A stretch of DNA of 64,000 nt from Roseateles depolymerans (GTDB lineage: Bacteria > Pseudomonadota > Gammaproteobacteria > Burkholderiales > Burkholderiaceae_C). The position numbers were made by a program, and so were the translations under genes. Of the stretch, positions 14,329 through 23,459 are shown piece after piece. The stretch covers positions 1-64,000 of the forward strand of contig QFOD01000021.1 of NCBI GenBank assembly GCA_003241055.1, read 5' to 3'. Below the pieces are notes generated by a model. The model was not told the DNA's origin and ran no database searches. It saw only the letters and a program-made list of their open reading frames with translations. Within the stretch, counting starts at the first letter, position 1; each line of letters starts with the position of its first letter.

Positions 14329-17300
14329 TCACATGCTGCGGCGGTACTGGCCGCCCACCTCGAACAGGGCGCCGGTGATCTGGCCCAGCGAGCAGACGCG
14401 CACCGCGTCCATCAGCACCTCGAACACATTGCCGTTCTCGATGACGGCCTGCTGAAGCCGATTCAGCAGCGCCGGGGCGTCGCCCGCGTGGCGGGCGTGG
14501 AAGTCTGCCAGCCGCGCCAGCTGGCTCTGCTTCTCTTCCTCGGTGGACCGCGCCAGCTCGATGTGCTCGGGCACCGGGTCGCCCTTGGGGTTGCGGAAGG
14601 TGTTGACGCCGATGATGGGGTACTCGCCCGTGTGCTTCAGCATCTCGTAGTGCAGGCTCTCCTCCTGGATGCGGCCGCGCTGGTAGCCGGTCTCCATCGC
14701 GCCCAGCACGCCGCCGCGTTCGCTGATGCGCTCGAACTCGGCCAGCACCGCCTCCTCCACCAGCTCGGTCAGCTCGTCGATGATGAAGGCGCCCTGGCTC
14801 GGGTTCTCGTTCTTCGCCAGGCCCCACTCGCGGTTGATGATCAGCTGGATGGCCATTGCGCGGCGCACGCTGTCTTCCGTCGGCGTCGTGATCGCCTCGT
14901 CGAAGGCGTTGGTGTGCAGCGAGTTGCAGTTGTCGTAGATCGCGATCAGCGCCTGCAGCGTCGTGCGGATGTCGTTGAAGGCGATCTCCTGCGCGTGCAG
15001 GCTGCGGCCGGACGTCTGCACGTGGTACTTCAGCTTCTGGCTGCGGTCGTTGGCGCCGTAGCGGTCGCGCATGGCCACGGCCCAGATGCGGCGCGCCACG
15101 CGGCCCAGCACCGTGTACTCCGGGTCCATGCCGTTGCTGAAGAAGAAGCTCAGGTTGGGCGCGAAGTCGTCGATGTGCATGCCGCGCGCCAGATACGCCT
15201 CCACGAAGGTGAAGCCGTTGGAGAGCGTCAGCGCGAGCTGCGAGATCGGGTTGGCCCCGGCCTCGGCGATGTGATAGCCCGAGATGCTCACCGAGTAGAA
15301 GTTGCGCACGTTGTGGTGCACGAAGTACTCGGCGATGTCGCCCATCACCTTCAACGAGAACTCGGTCGAGAAGATGCAGGTGTTCTGGCCCTGGTCTTCC
15401 TTCAGGATGTCGGCCTGCACGGTGCCGCGCACATTGGCCAGCACCCAGTCCTTGATCCTGGCGGTCTCGTCAGGCGTCGGCTCGCGGCCGTTGTCGGCGC
15501 GGAACCGGTCGAGGTTCTGGTCGATGGCCGTGTTCATGAACATCGCCAGGATGCTGGGCGCCGGGCCGTTGATGGTCATGGACACCGAGGTGGTGGGCGA
15601 GCACAGGTCGAAGCCGTCGTACAGCACCTTCATGTCGTCCAGCGTTGCGATGCTCACGCCGCTGTTGCCGACCTTGCCGTAGATGTCGGGCCGCGGCGCG
15701 GGGTCGGCGCCGTACAGCGTCACCGAGTCGAAGGCGGTGGACAGGCGCTTGGCGGGCATGCCCTCGGACACCAGCTTGAAGCGGCGGTTGGTGCGGAAGG
15801 CGTCGCCCTCGCCGGCGAACATGCGGGTCGGGTCCTCGCCCTCGCGCTTGAACGCGAACACGCCGGCCGTGTAGGGGAAGCTGCCGGGCACGTTCTCCAG
15901 CATCAGCCACTTCAGCAGCTCGCCGTGGCATTCGTAGCCCGGCAGCACCACCTTGCGGATCTTGGTGCCCGAGAGGCTCTGCGTGACCAGCGCGGTGCGG
16001 ATCTCCTTGTCGCGCACCTTCACGACGTACTCGTCGCCTGCATAGGCCTGCTGCACGGCCGGCCAAGCCGCCAGCAGCTGGCGGGCGTCGGCGTCCTGGC
16101 GGGCGCGCCGCTGCTCGGCGAGGTCGGCCAGCGCTTCCGTCGCGCGGTCCTTGCCCGGCTTGTCGGCCTGCAGCATGGCGCGGCTGGCGTCCAGCTGCTG
16201 GATCTCGCGGGCCAGGGCTGCCTGGCGGCGCGCGCGGGCCTTGTAGCCGCGCACGGTGTCGGCGATGTCGCTGAGGTAGCGAACCCGTCCGGCCGGCACG
16301 ATGGGGGTCTGGTGCGTGCTGTGGCGGGTGTCCACGCGCGGCAGCCGGGCCTCGCCCAGCGGCAGGCCGAACGTGGCGAGCCGGGCCTTGAGCGCCTGGT
16401 AGAGCGCCGTGACGCCGTCGTCATTGAAGCGGCTGGCCATGGTGCCGAACACCGGCATCTGCTCCGGCGGCGTGCTGAAGGCCTCGCGGTTGCGCTGCAC
16501 CTGCTTGGCCACGTCGCGCAGCGCGTCCTGCGCACCCTTGCGGTCGAACTTGTTGATCGCGACGAACTCGGCGAAGTCCAGCATGTCGATCTTCTCGAGC
16601 TGGCTGGCGGCGCCGAACTCCGGCGTCATCACGTACATGGGCAGGTCCACCAGCGGCACGATGGCGGCGTCGCCCTGGCCTATGCCCGAGGTCTCGACGA
16701 TGATGAGGTCAAAACCTGCCACCTTGGCCGCGGCGATGACGTCGGGCAGCGCGGGGGAGATTTCCGAGCCGAAGTCGCGCGTGGCGAGCGAGCGCATGAA
16801 GACGCGGGCGCCGTTCTGCCACGGCGAGATGGCGTTCATGCGGATGCGGTCGCCCAGCAGCGCGCCGCCGCTCTTGCGGCGCGAGGGGTCGATGGAGATC
16901 AGCGCGACACGCAGGCTGTCGGTCTGGTCCAGCCGCAGGCGGCGGATCAGCTCGTCGGTCAGGCTGCTCTTGCCGGCGCCGCCGGTGCCGGTGATGCCCA
17001 GCACCGGCGTGCGGATTTCCTTTGCCTGTGCGCGCAGCGCGTCGACGATGGGCCCGTCGGCCCGGCCGTTCTCAAGTGCCGTCAGCAGCTGGGCCAGCGA
17101 ACGCCAGGCGGCCTCGGTGTGGCCGGTGATGGCCGACAGGCTCTTGGGCGCATGCACGCAGAAGTCCTGGTCGGCCTTCATGACCATCTCGCCGATCATG
17201 CCCTGCAGCCCCAGGCGCTGCCCGTCCTCGGGGCTGAAGATGCGCACGCCATGCTCGGCCAGCTCGCGGATCTCGGCCGGCACGATGACGCCGCCGCCGC

Positions 17301-17619
17301 CGCCGAACACCTGGATGTGCGCGCCGCCGCGCTCGCGCAGCAGCTGCACCATGTACTTGAAGTACTCCACGTGGCCGCCCTGGTAGGAGCTGACCGCGAT
17401 GCCCTGGGCGTCTTCCTGCAGCGCGGCCGTGACCACCTCGTCCACCGAGCGGTTGTGCCCCAGGTGTATGACCTCGGCGCCCATGTTCTGCAGGATGCGC
17501 CGCATGATGTTGATGGACGCATCGTGCCCGTCGAACAGGCTGGCCGCGGTGACGAAGCGCACCTTGTGCGTGGGCCGGTAGTTGGCAAGCGCCTGGTGGT
17601 CGGCGGCGAGGTCGGTCAT
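14329..17619 (-). CDS. icmF: Fused isobutyryl-CoA mutase (IcmF)
   Basis: This encodes 1096 residues. The order is the IcmF fusion: cobalamin-binding domain (about 20-150; D-G-H-D-A-S with the base-on His32), MeaB-like G-protein chaperone (about 200-430; Walker A G-T-G-G-A-G-K-S at 211-218), a linker, and a mutase barrel (about 550-1090). It interconverts isobutyryl-CoA and n-butyryl-CoA with adenosylcobalamin; some members also act on isovaleryl- or pivalyl-CoA, and I cannot tell which applies here. An AGGAG ribosome site precedes the ATG at 17619; an upstream in-frame start at 17700 lies inside the operator and was rejected. A palindromic operator lies 63 bases upstream, shared in sequence with the ivd and thiolase genes. 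Confidence 0.93.
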   Translation of the reverse strand: MTDLAADHQALANYRPTHKVRFVTAASLFDGHDASINIMRRILQNMGAEVIHLGHNRSVDEVVTAALQEDAQGIAVSSYQGGHVEYFKYMVQLLRERGGAHIQVFGGGGGVIVPAEIRELAEHGVRIFSPEDGQRLGLQGMIGEMVMKADQDFCVHAPKSLSAITGHTEAAWRSLAQLLTALENGRADGPIVDALRAQAKEIRTPVLGITGTGGAGKSSLTDELIRRLRLDQTDSLRVALISIDPSRRKSGGALLGDRIRMNAISPWQNGARVFMRSLATRDFGSEISPALPDVIAAAKVAGFDLIIVETSGIGQGDAAIVPLVDLPMYVMTPEFGAASQLEKIDMLDFAEFVAINKFDRKGAQDALRDVAKQVQRNREAFSTPPEQMPVFGTMASRFNDDGVTALYQALKARLATFGLPLGEARLPRVDTRHSTHQTPIVPAGRVRYLSDIADTVRGYKARARRQAALAREIQQLDASRAMLQADKPGKDRATEALADLAEQRRARQDADARQLLAAWPAVQQAYAGDEYVVKVRDKEIRTALVTQSLSGTKIRKVVLPGYECHGELLKWLMLENVPGSFPYTAGVFAFKREGEDPTRMFAGEGDAFRTNRRFKLVSEGMPAKRLSTAFDSVTLYGADPAPRPDIYGKVGNSGVSIATLDDMKVLYDGFDLCSPTTSVSMTINGPAPSILAMFMNTAIDQNLDRFRADNGREPTPDETARIKDWVLANVRGTVQADILKEDQGQNTCIFSTEFSLKVMGDIAEYFVHHNVRNFYSVSISGYHIAEAGANPISQLALTLSNGFTFVEAYLARGMHIDDFAPNLSFFFSNGMDPEYTVLGRVARRIWAVAMRDRYGANDRSQKLKYHVQTSGRSLHAQEIAFNDIRTTLQALIAIYDNCNSLHTNAFDEAITTPTEDSVRRAMAIQLIINREWGLAKNENPSQGAFIIDELTELVEEAVLAEFERISERGGVLGAMETGYQRGRIQEESLHYEMLKHTGEYPIIGVNTFRNPKGDPVPEHIELARSTEEEKQSQLARLADFHARHAGDAPALLNRLQQAVIENGNVFEVLMDAVRVCSLGQITGALFEVGGQYRRSM

Positions 17620-17681
17620 GGCTGTCTCCTGAGGCCCCTGACCCGGGGCACGGCTTGGTTTTGCGGCGATTCTAGGGTCGC

Positions 17682-17703
17682 CAATTGACGTTAACGTCAA
17701 TTG
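17682..17703. promoter_or_regulatory. 22-bp perfect palindrome, branched-chain-catabolism operator (site 1)
   Basis: All 22 bases are self-complementary, with core TTGACGTTAACGTCAA at 17685-17700. It lies 63 bases upstream of icmF and about 92 bases upstream of the divergent OPT transporter start. The same core recurs at 22128 and 32444. The pattern resembles operators described for LiuR/LiuQ-type regulators of branched-chain amino acid catabolism in proteobacteria (recalled, not checked). TTGACG also equals a sigma-70 -35 box. Confidence 0.8.
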
Positions 17704-17794
17704 AGGCGATTCGCGCGGCTAGGGTTATCCGTGGACGGCTGACGGTCGGGCTGCCGCGATGATGCGCGCTTCGACAATTTCTCCCGTTCTCCGA

Positions 17795-19783
17795 ATGAAC
17801 GCGTCTGCACCTTCCACGCCCCAGCTGGGCACCGAGCTGACGCTGCGCGGCATCCTGCTGGGCATCGTCATCACGCTGGTCTTCACGGCGGCCAATGTCT
17901 ACTTCGGCCTCAAGGCCGGCCTGACCTTCGCGACCTCCATTCCCGCTGCCGTCATCGCGATGGCCCTGCTGCGCAAGGCCGCCGGCAACTCCATCGGCGA
18001 GACCAACATCGTGCAGACCATCGCGTCGTCCGCGGGCACGCTGTCGTCCATCATCTTTGTGCTGCCCGGCCTGGTGATGATCGGCTGGTGGACCGGCTTC
18101 CCGTACTGGATGTCGGTGACGCTGTGCGCCCTGGGCGGCGTGCTGGGCGTGATGTATTCCATCCCGCTGCGCCGCGCGCTGGTGACGAACTCGCCGCTGC
18201 CCTACCCGGAGGGCGTGGCCTGCGCCGAGGTGCTGAAGGTGGGCCATGCCAGCGACAGCGGCGAGGGCAGCCGCCAGGGGCTGGCGGCCATCGTCGTTGG
18301 GGCGCTGGTGTCGGCTGGCTTCAGCGTGGTGGTGGCCACGCAGCTGTTCGCGGCCAACCTGGCGCAGTATTTCCGGCTGCCAGGCGGAGAGCCGGGCAAG
18401 CCGGCCGGGGCCACCGGCTACGACCTGAACTTCAGCTTCGCGCTGCTGGCCGTGGGTCACCTCGTGGGCCTGTGGGTGGGCATCGCCATCCTGGTGGGCG
18501 CCTGCATAGGCTGGCTGGGCGGCGTGCCCCTGCTGACCCAGGGCGTGGACGGCGCGGCCGAGGCGGTGGCGCTGTTCGCGTGGAGCAAGAAGGTGCGCTT
18601 CATCGGCGCAGGCTGCATCGCGGTGGCCGCGATCTGGACGCTGCTCAAACTGGCCAGGCCGGTCTTCAACGGCCTCAAGTCGGCCGCGGCGGCGGCGCGC
18701 GTGCGGCGTGCCGGCCAGGCGCATTCGCTGCCTCGCAACGAGCAGGACATCCCCATCGGCACCGTGGGCCTGATCACGCTGGCCTGCCTGCTGCCCATCG
18801 GCTTCATGCTGGCGAACTTCGCCGGCAGCGCCGGCCTGGGCGAACAGCTGGGCCTGCTGGTGGCGGGCGGCGTGGTCTATGTGCTGCTGATGAGCTTCTT
18901 CGTCGCGTCGGTGTGCGGCTACATGGCCGGGCTGATCGGTTCGTCCAACAGCCCGCTGTCGGGCGTGGGCATCCTGGTGGTGATCGGCGCCTCGCTGCTG
19001 CTGGCGCTGGCCGTCAAGCCGCTGCTGCCGGCGTCGGCCGGCCAGGCGCTGGTGGCGTTCGCGCTGTTCGTCACGGCCGTCGTGTTCGCGGTGGCCACCA
19101 TCTCCAACGACAACCTGCAGGACCTGAAGACCGGCCAGCTGGTGGACGCCACGCCGTGGCGCCAGCAGGCCGCGCTCATCATCGGCGTGCTGGCCGGCGC
19201 GCTGGTGATTCCGCCGGTGCTGGACCTGCTGAACAAGGCCTACGGCTTTGCCGGTGCGCCCGGTGCCGATGCCAAGACCGCGCTGGCCGCGCCGCAGGCC
19301 GCGCTGATCTCGGCGCTGGCCAAGGGCGTGATCCAGGGCGATCTGGACTGGAACCTGATCGGCCTGGGCGCGCTGGTCGGCGCCGCCTGCATCGCGGTGG
19401 ACGAGCTGCTCAAGCGCGCGTCCGGCGGCAAGGCCCACCTGGCGCCCTTGGCCGTGGGCCTGGGCATCTACCTGCCGCTGAACAGCACGCTGACCATCGT
19501 GGTGGGCGCCATCGCCGGCTGGTGGTTCGACCGCCGCGCCGAGCACAGCGCCCAGCCCGAGGCCAGGAAGCAGCTGGGCGTGCTGATGGCGTCGGGCCTG
19601 ATCGTCGGCGAGAGCCTGCTGGGCGTCATCCTCGCGGCCATCGTCGTGTTCTCCGGCAACGGCGCACCGCTGGCCCTGGTGGGCGAGAGCTTCGCGCCCA
19701 CGGCCCAGTGGCTGGGCACGCTGGCCTTCGCCGGCGTGGGCGTCGCGCTGTATCGCTGGCTGCTCAGGCTCAAGGCGAGCTGA
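17795..19783 (+). CDS. OPT family oligopeptide transporter
   Basis: From the ATG at 17795 this encodes 662 residues; an in-frame ATG at 17759 would add 12. It is an integral membrane protein with about 14-16 helices. OPT/YSL family landmarks are T-L-R-G-I-L-L-G-I-V-I-T and A-A-N-V-Y-F-G-L-K-A-G-L-T-F near the start, Y-P-E-G-V-A-C-A-E-V-L, S-S-N-S-P-L-S-G-V-G, and L-P-L-N-S-T-L near the end. The family imports oligopeptides, peptide conjugates or metal chelates by proton symport; the substrate here is unknown. It is divergent from icmF across the palindromic operator, so it could share that control. Confidence 0.88.
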   Translation: MNASAPSTPQLGTELTLRGILLGIVITLVFTAANVYFGLKAGLTFATSIPAAVIAMALLRKAAGNSIGETNIVQTIASSAGTLSSIIFVLPGLVMIGWWTGFPYWMSVTLCALGGVLGVMYSIPLRRALVTNSPLPYPEGVACAEVLKVGHASDSGEGSRQGLAAIVVGALVSAGFSVVVATQLFAANLAQYFRLPGGEPGKPAGATGYDLNFSFALLAVGHLVGLWVGIAILVGACIGWLGGVPLLTQGVDGAAEAVALFAWSKKVRFIGAGCIAVAAIWTLLKLARPVFNGLKSAAAAARVRRAGQAHSLPRNEQDIPIGTVGLITLACLLPIGFMLANFAGSAGLGEQLGLLVAGGVVYVLLMSFFVASVCGYMAGLIGSSNSPLSGVGILVVIGASLLLALAVKPLLPASAGQALVAFALFVTAVVFAVATISNDNLQDLKTGQLVDATPWRQQAALIIGVLAGALVIPPVLDLLNKAYGFAGAPGADAKTALAAPQAALISALAKGVIQGDLDWNLIGLGALVGAACIAVDELLKRASGGKAHLAPLAVGLGIYLPLNSTLTIVVGAIAGWWFDRRAEHSAQPEARKQLGVLMASGLIVGESLLGVILAAIVVFSGNGAPLALVGESFAPTAQWLGTLAFAGVGVALYRWLLRLKAS

Positions 19784-19809
19784 GCTCCGGGCGCTGGCTC
19801 AGGCGCGTC

Positions 19810-20409
19810 CTAGGCGTTCAGGCCCAGCAGTGCTGCGCCGGCCTGCCAGCCCAGCACGATCAGTGCGGTCGAGCTGGCCAGCGCGCCGGTGCCCAGGCCT
19901 AAAGCGCCCAGCATCAGCAGGCCGTCCCGCGCCGCCAGCGCCAGGCCGGCCAGCATCAGCGTCAATGCCGGCAGCAGATTGCCGAAGGGAATGGGCAGGA
20001 AGATCAATCCGGCCATGACCAGCGTCAGCGGTGCCAGCCACCAGCGCGCGGCCGGCCCGGCCAGCGGTGCAAGCCGCGGGCGGCTGACGCGATGGGTCAG
20101 CTCGTAGACACGCGCCAGCAGCGACAGACTGCGTGCCGCACCGTCGCGCGGCAGCGCGACGCGGGCCAGGCGCTCGGGCAGGGCGCTGTGCGGCGCCCGC
20201 CACATCAGCAGGCCCAGCAGCGCCAGCCCCAGGCTGAGCACTGCGCCCACGCCCGGGATGGGCAGCAGGCAGGGCGCCGACATCAGCAGCAGCAGGCTGG
20301 CCTGCCAGGAGCCACCGTGCGCCTGCGCCAGCGTGCCCAGCGAAACCGGCCCCGGAGGCAGGGTGCCGGCCGCATCGCGCAGCCGGCCGGCCAGTTCCTG
20401 CAGCTTCAT
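19810..20409 (-). CDS. ExoD-family membrane protein
   Basis: This encodes 199 residues with about four to five hydrophobic segments. It matches the ExoD family: an N-terminal L-x-x-L-A-x-x-H-G-x-x-x-x, A-P-C-L-L-P-I-P-G-V-G, and I-F-L-P-I-P-F-G-N-L-L-P-A. ExoD was first linked to exopolysaccharide synthesis in rhizobia; the biochemical role is unknown. It is 17 bases downstream of the Bax-inhibitor-type gene on the same strand and is probably co-transcribed with it. Confidence 0.82.
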   Translation of the reverse strand: MKLQELAGRLRDAAGTLPPGPVSLGTLAQAHGGSWQASLLLLMSAPCLLPIPGVGAVLSLGLALLGLLMWRAPHSALPERLARVALPRDGAARSLSLLARVYELTHRVSRPRLAPLAGPAARWWLAPLTLVMAGLIFLPIPFGNLLPALTLMLAGLALAARDGLLMLGALGLGTGALASSTALIVLGWQAGAALLGLNA

Positions 20410-20426
20410 CGCGGGCCGGCCCGTGC

Positions 20427-21110
20427 TCAGTCGTCGTTGCTGGCGAAGCCGAACAGGCTCAGCAGGCTGGTGAACAGGTTGTAGATGGACACGTACAGGC
20501 TGACGGTTGCCATCACGTAGTTGGTCTCGCCCCCGTTCACGATGCGGCTGGTTTCAAACAGCAGCATGCCGGCCGACAGCAGGGCCACGACGGCGGACAC
20601 GGTCAGCGCCAGCGCCGGGATCTGCAGGAACACGGACGCAAGACCTGCCACCAGCGCGACGATCATGCCGGCAAACAGGAAGCCGCCCATCCAGCTGAAG
20701 TCGCGACGCGTGGTCAGCACCCAGGCCGACAAACCCAGGAAGACCGCGCCGGTGGCGCCCAGCGCCAGCATGATGGTCTGTCCGCCGCCGGGCAGGGCCA
20801 GGTAGCGGCTCAGCATCGGAGCCAGCGTCCAGCCCATGAAGCCGGTCAGCGCGAACACCAGGCCCACGGCGGCGCCGCGGTTCTGCAGCTTGTGGATGGC
20901 GAACAGCAGGCCGAAATAGCCCACCAGTGTCAGGATGATGCCGGGGGCTGGCAGGCTGAAGGCGACGGCTGCGCCGGCGACGGCCGCGCTGAACAGCAGC
21001 GTCATGGACAGCAGCGCATAGGTGTTGCGCAGCACGCGCTGCTGTCCGACGCGGTCAAGTGCCCCGGACCGCAGCACGGTGATCGGGGTGGACGAGGTGG
21101 TGACGGACAT
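20427..21110 (-). CDS. Bax inhibitor-1 family membrane protein (YccA/YbhL type)
   Basis: This encodes 227 residues from the ATG at 21110, preceded by AGGAG. There are seven hydrophobic segments. Family landmarks include N-T-Y-A-L-L-S-M-T-L near the first helix, A-L-T-G-F-M-G near the middle, and the C-terminal S-L-Y-V-S-I-Y-N-L-F-T-S-L-L. The family are putative calcium-leak or protease-modulating inner-membrane proteins. A longer in-frame start at 21131 was rejected because the ribosome site sits between the two. Confidence 0.87.
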   Translation of the reverse strand: MSVTTSSTPITVLRSGALDRVGQQRVLRNTYALLSMTLLFSAAVAGAAVAFSLPAPGIILTLVGYFGLLFAIHKLQNRGAAVGLVFALTGFMGWTLAPMLSRYLALPGGGQTIMLALGATGAVFLGLSAWVLTTRRDFSWMGGFLFAGMIVALVAGLASVFLQIPALALTVSAVVALLSAGMLLFETSRIVNGGETNYVMATVSLYVSIYNLFTSLLSLFGFASNDD

Positions 21111-21210
21111 GTGGTTCTCCTGAAGAGACAAGAAAGGTTGTCAGCCTAGGTGTCGTTTGACTTCCAAAAAAGCGGAAAATCAAGAAGAGAGCATCAGCCA
21201 AAGACTGAAT

Positions 21211-22092
21211 ATGAGCCTGGCCTTCAGCTACCGACACCTCTACTACTTCTGGGCCGTGGCCAAGGAGGGCAGCCTGACCAAGGCCGCCGAGCGCCTGGGC
21301 CTGTCGGTGCAGACCGTGTCCACCCAGGTCAAGGAACTGGAGCAGGCGCTCGGCGCCGCGCTGCTGAAGCCGGCCGGCCGTGGCCTCACGCTGACCGATG
21401 CCGGCCGCGTGGCGCTGACCCAGGCGGAGCGCATCTTCGAACTGGGCGAGGCCCTGCCGGAGCGGGTGCGCGATGTGGGCAGCACGGCCACCGTGAGGCT
21501 GGCGGTGGGCATTTCGGACGGACTGTCCAAGCTGGAGGTGCTGGACCTGCTGGCGCCCGTGCTGGACACGCCGCGCCTGCGTCTGCTGTGCCACGAGGGC
21601 GAGTTCGACGACCTGCTGGGCGAGTTGGCGCTGCACCGGCTGGACGTGGTGCTGGCCGACCGGCCCGCGCCTGCCAACCCGAACCTGCGGGTCTACAGCC
21701 ATGCGCTGGGGCATTCGCCGCTGGCCTGGTTCGCGGCGCCGCAATGGGCCGAGGCGGCGCAGCGCAACTTCCCGCAGTCGCTGGGCGCGGTGCCGCTGCT
21801 ACTGCCGACCTCGCACGCGGCGGTGCGCCCGCCGCTGGAGGCCTGGCTGGAGGCGCGCGGCCTGCGTCCGCGCATTGCCGGCGAGTTCGAGGACAGCGCA
21901 CTGCTGGCCACCTTCGGCGCCGCCGGCATGGGCGTGTTCCCGGCGTCGGAGCGCATGCAGCACAAGCTGGCGGAGCGCTACGGGCTGACCTGCGTAGGGC
22001 CCTGCGAGGGCGTGGTCGAGCCTTACTTCGCGATCGGCACTGAGCGCCGCGTGGGCCATCCGCTGCTGAAGCGGCTGCTGCCGGCGCACTGA
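21211..22092 (+). CDS. nhaR: LysR-family regulator, NhaR type
   Basis: This encodes 293 residues from the ATG at 21211. It resembles E. coli NhaR throughout: Y-R-H-L-Y-Y-F-W-A-V-A-K-E-G-S at the start, helix-turn-helix at about 20-60, and in the effector domain C-H-E-G-E-F-D-D-L-L, G-E-F-E-D-S-A-L-L-A-T-F-G-A-A-G and a closing H-P-L-L-K-R. NhaR responds to sodium and controls the NhaA antiporter in E. coli, but no antiporter gene is present here. It is divergent from the Bax-inhibitor gene, its likely local target. Confidence 0.82.
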   Translation: MSLAFSYRHLYYFWAVAKEGSLTKAAERLGLSVQTVSTQVKELEQALGAALLKPAGRGLTLTDAGRVALTQAERIFELGEALPERVRDVGSTATVRLAVGISDGLSKLEVLDLLAPVLDTPRLRLLCHEGEFDDLLGELALHRLDVVLADRPAPANPNLRVYSHALGHSPLAWFAAPQWAEAAQRNFPQSLGAVPLLLPTSHAAVRPPLEAWLEARGLRPRIAGEFEDSALLATFGAAGMGVFPASERMQHKLAERYGLTCVGPCEGVVEPYFAIGTERRVGHPLLKRLLPAH

Positions 22093-22127
22093 GGCGAACT
22101 CAGGCGGGCGCCGGGCATGATCTACAG

Positions 22128-22143
22128 TTGACGTGTACGTCAA
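22128..22143. promoter_or_regulatory. Branched-chain-catabolism operator (site 2)
   Basis: TTGACGT-GT-ACGTCAA has perfect 7-base arms. It lies 41 bases upstream of the isovaleryl-CoA dehydrogenase start. It matches the sites at 17685 and 32444 at all 14 arm positions. It overlaps a plausible -35 hexamer (TTGACG), consistent with repression. Confidence 0.82.
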
Positions 22144-22183
22144 TTAAAACGAGCCGGGTCCTGCCCGGCCAGCTGGAGACTTC

Positions 22184-23362
22184 ATGAACCTGCCCGGACT
22201 CAACCATCAGCTCGGCGAGGACATCGACGCGCTGCGCGACGCGGTACGTGCCTTCGCCGAGGCCGAGATCGCGCCGCGTGCGGCCGAGATCGACCGCAGC
22301 GACCAGTTCCCCATGGACCTGTGGCGCAAGATGGGCGAGCTGGGGGTGCTGGGCATCACGGTGCCCGAGCAGTACGGCGGTGCCAACATGGGCTACCTGG
22401 CCCACATGATCGCGATGGAGGAGATCAGCCGCGCCAGCGCGTCGGTGGGCCTCTCGTACGGCGCGCACAGCAACCTGTGTGTGAACCAGATCAAGCGCAA
22501 CGGCAACGAGGCGCAGAAGGACAAGTACCTGCCCAAGCTGATCTCCGGCGAGCATGTCGGCGCGCTGGCGATGAGCGAGCCCGGTGCCGGCTCCGACGTC
22601 ATCAGCATGAAGCTGCGCGCCGAGGACAAGGGCGGTGTCTACCTGCTCAACGGCAGCAAGATGTGGATCACCAACGGCCCCGATGCCGACACGCTGGTGG
22701 TCTACGCCAAGACCGAACCGGAACTCGGCGCACGTGGCGTCACGGCATTCCTCATCGAGAAGGGCATGCCCGGCTTCTCCATCGCCCAGAAGCTCGACAA
22801 GCTGGGCATGCGCGGCTCGCACACCGGCGAGCTGGTGTTCCAGAACGTGGAGGTGCCGGCCGAGAACGTGCTGGGCGGCGTGAACAACGGCGCCAAGGTG
22901 CTGATGTCGGGCCTGGACTACGAGCGCGCCGTGCTGACCGGCGGGCCGCTGGGCATCATGCAGAGCGTGATGGACAACGTGATCCCGTACATCCACGACC
23001 GCAAGCAGTTCGGCCAGAGCATCGGCGAGTTCCAGCTCATCCAGGGCAAGGTGGCCGACATGTACACCGTGCTGCAGGCCGCCCGCAGCTTCGCCTACAC
23101 GGTGGCCAAGAACCTGGACATGCTGGGCCCTCAGCATGTGCGCCAGGTGCGCAAGGACTGCGCCAGCGTCATCCTGTGGACCGCCGAGAAGGCCACCTGG
23201 ATGGCCGGCGAGGGCGTGCAGATCTTCGGCGGCAACGGCTACATCAACGAGTACCCGCTGGGCCGGCTGTGGCGCGACGCTAAGCTCTATGAGATCGGTG
23301 CGGGCACCAGCGAGATCCGCCGCATGCTGATCGGCCGCGAACTGTTCGCCGAAACGATGTAA
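22184..23362 (+). CDS. ivd: Isovaleryl-CoA dehydrogenase
   Basis: This encodes 392 residues. It oxidises isovaleryl-CoA to 3-methylcrotonyl-CoA in leucine breakdown, passing electrons to ETF. Acyl-CoA dehydrogenase marks are A-M-S-E-P-G-A-G-S-D, K-M-W-I-T-N-G and Q-I-F-G-G-N-G-Y. The isovaleryl type is shown by the catalytic base in G-L-D-Y-E-R (Glu247) and by Y-E-I-G-A-G-T-S-E-I in place of Y-E-G-T at the C-terminus. The genes that usually follow (methylcrotonyl-CoA carboxylase, liuB-liuE) are not next to it; a carbonic anhydrase gene is. Control by the 16-bp operator 41 bases upstream is likely. Confidence 0.95.
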   Translation: MNLPGLNHQLGEDIDALRDAVRAFAEAEIAPRAAEIDRSDQFPMDLWRKMGELGVLGITVPEQYGGANMGYLAHMIAMEEISRASASVGLSYGAHSNLCVNQIKRNGNEAQKDKYLPKLISGEHVGALAMSEPGAGSDVISMKLRAEDKGGVYLLNGSKMWITNGPDADTLVVYAKTEPELGARGVTAFLIEKGMPGFSIAQKLDKLGMRGSHTGELVFQNVEVPAENVLGGVNNGAKVLMSGLDYERAVLTGGPLGIMQSVMDNVIPYIHDRKQFGQSIGEFQLIQGKVADMYTVLQAARSFAYTVAKNLDMLGPQHVRQVRKDCASVILWTAEKATWMAGEGVQIFGGNGYINEYPLGRLWRDAKLYEIGAGTSEIRRMLIGRELFAETM

Positions 23363-23459
23363 GCACAGCGCGGCCCGGCGCGCAGCAAAGACCCTGGCGG
23401 AGGCGCTGCGCCGCCGTGCCGGAGCGGCGTTCGTCAGGCCCCGCATGGACAATGCCCGT

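Noticed and set aside
14329..17619. Type VI secretion IcmF
   Set aside because: The shared name is a coincidence; the domains are cobalamin-binding, G-protein and mutase, not a TssM membrane protein.
14488..17688. 1066-codon open frame antisense to icmF
   Set aside because: Its composition (His/Val/Arg/Gln-rich, no domains) is that of a mirror frame of a high-GC gene; icmF on the other strand is unmistakable.
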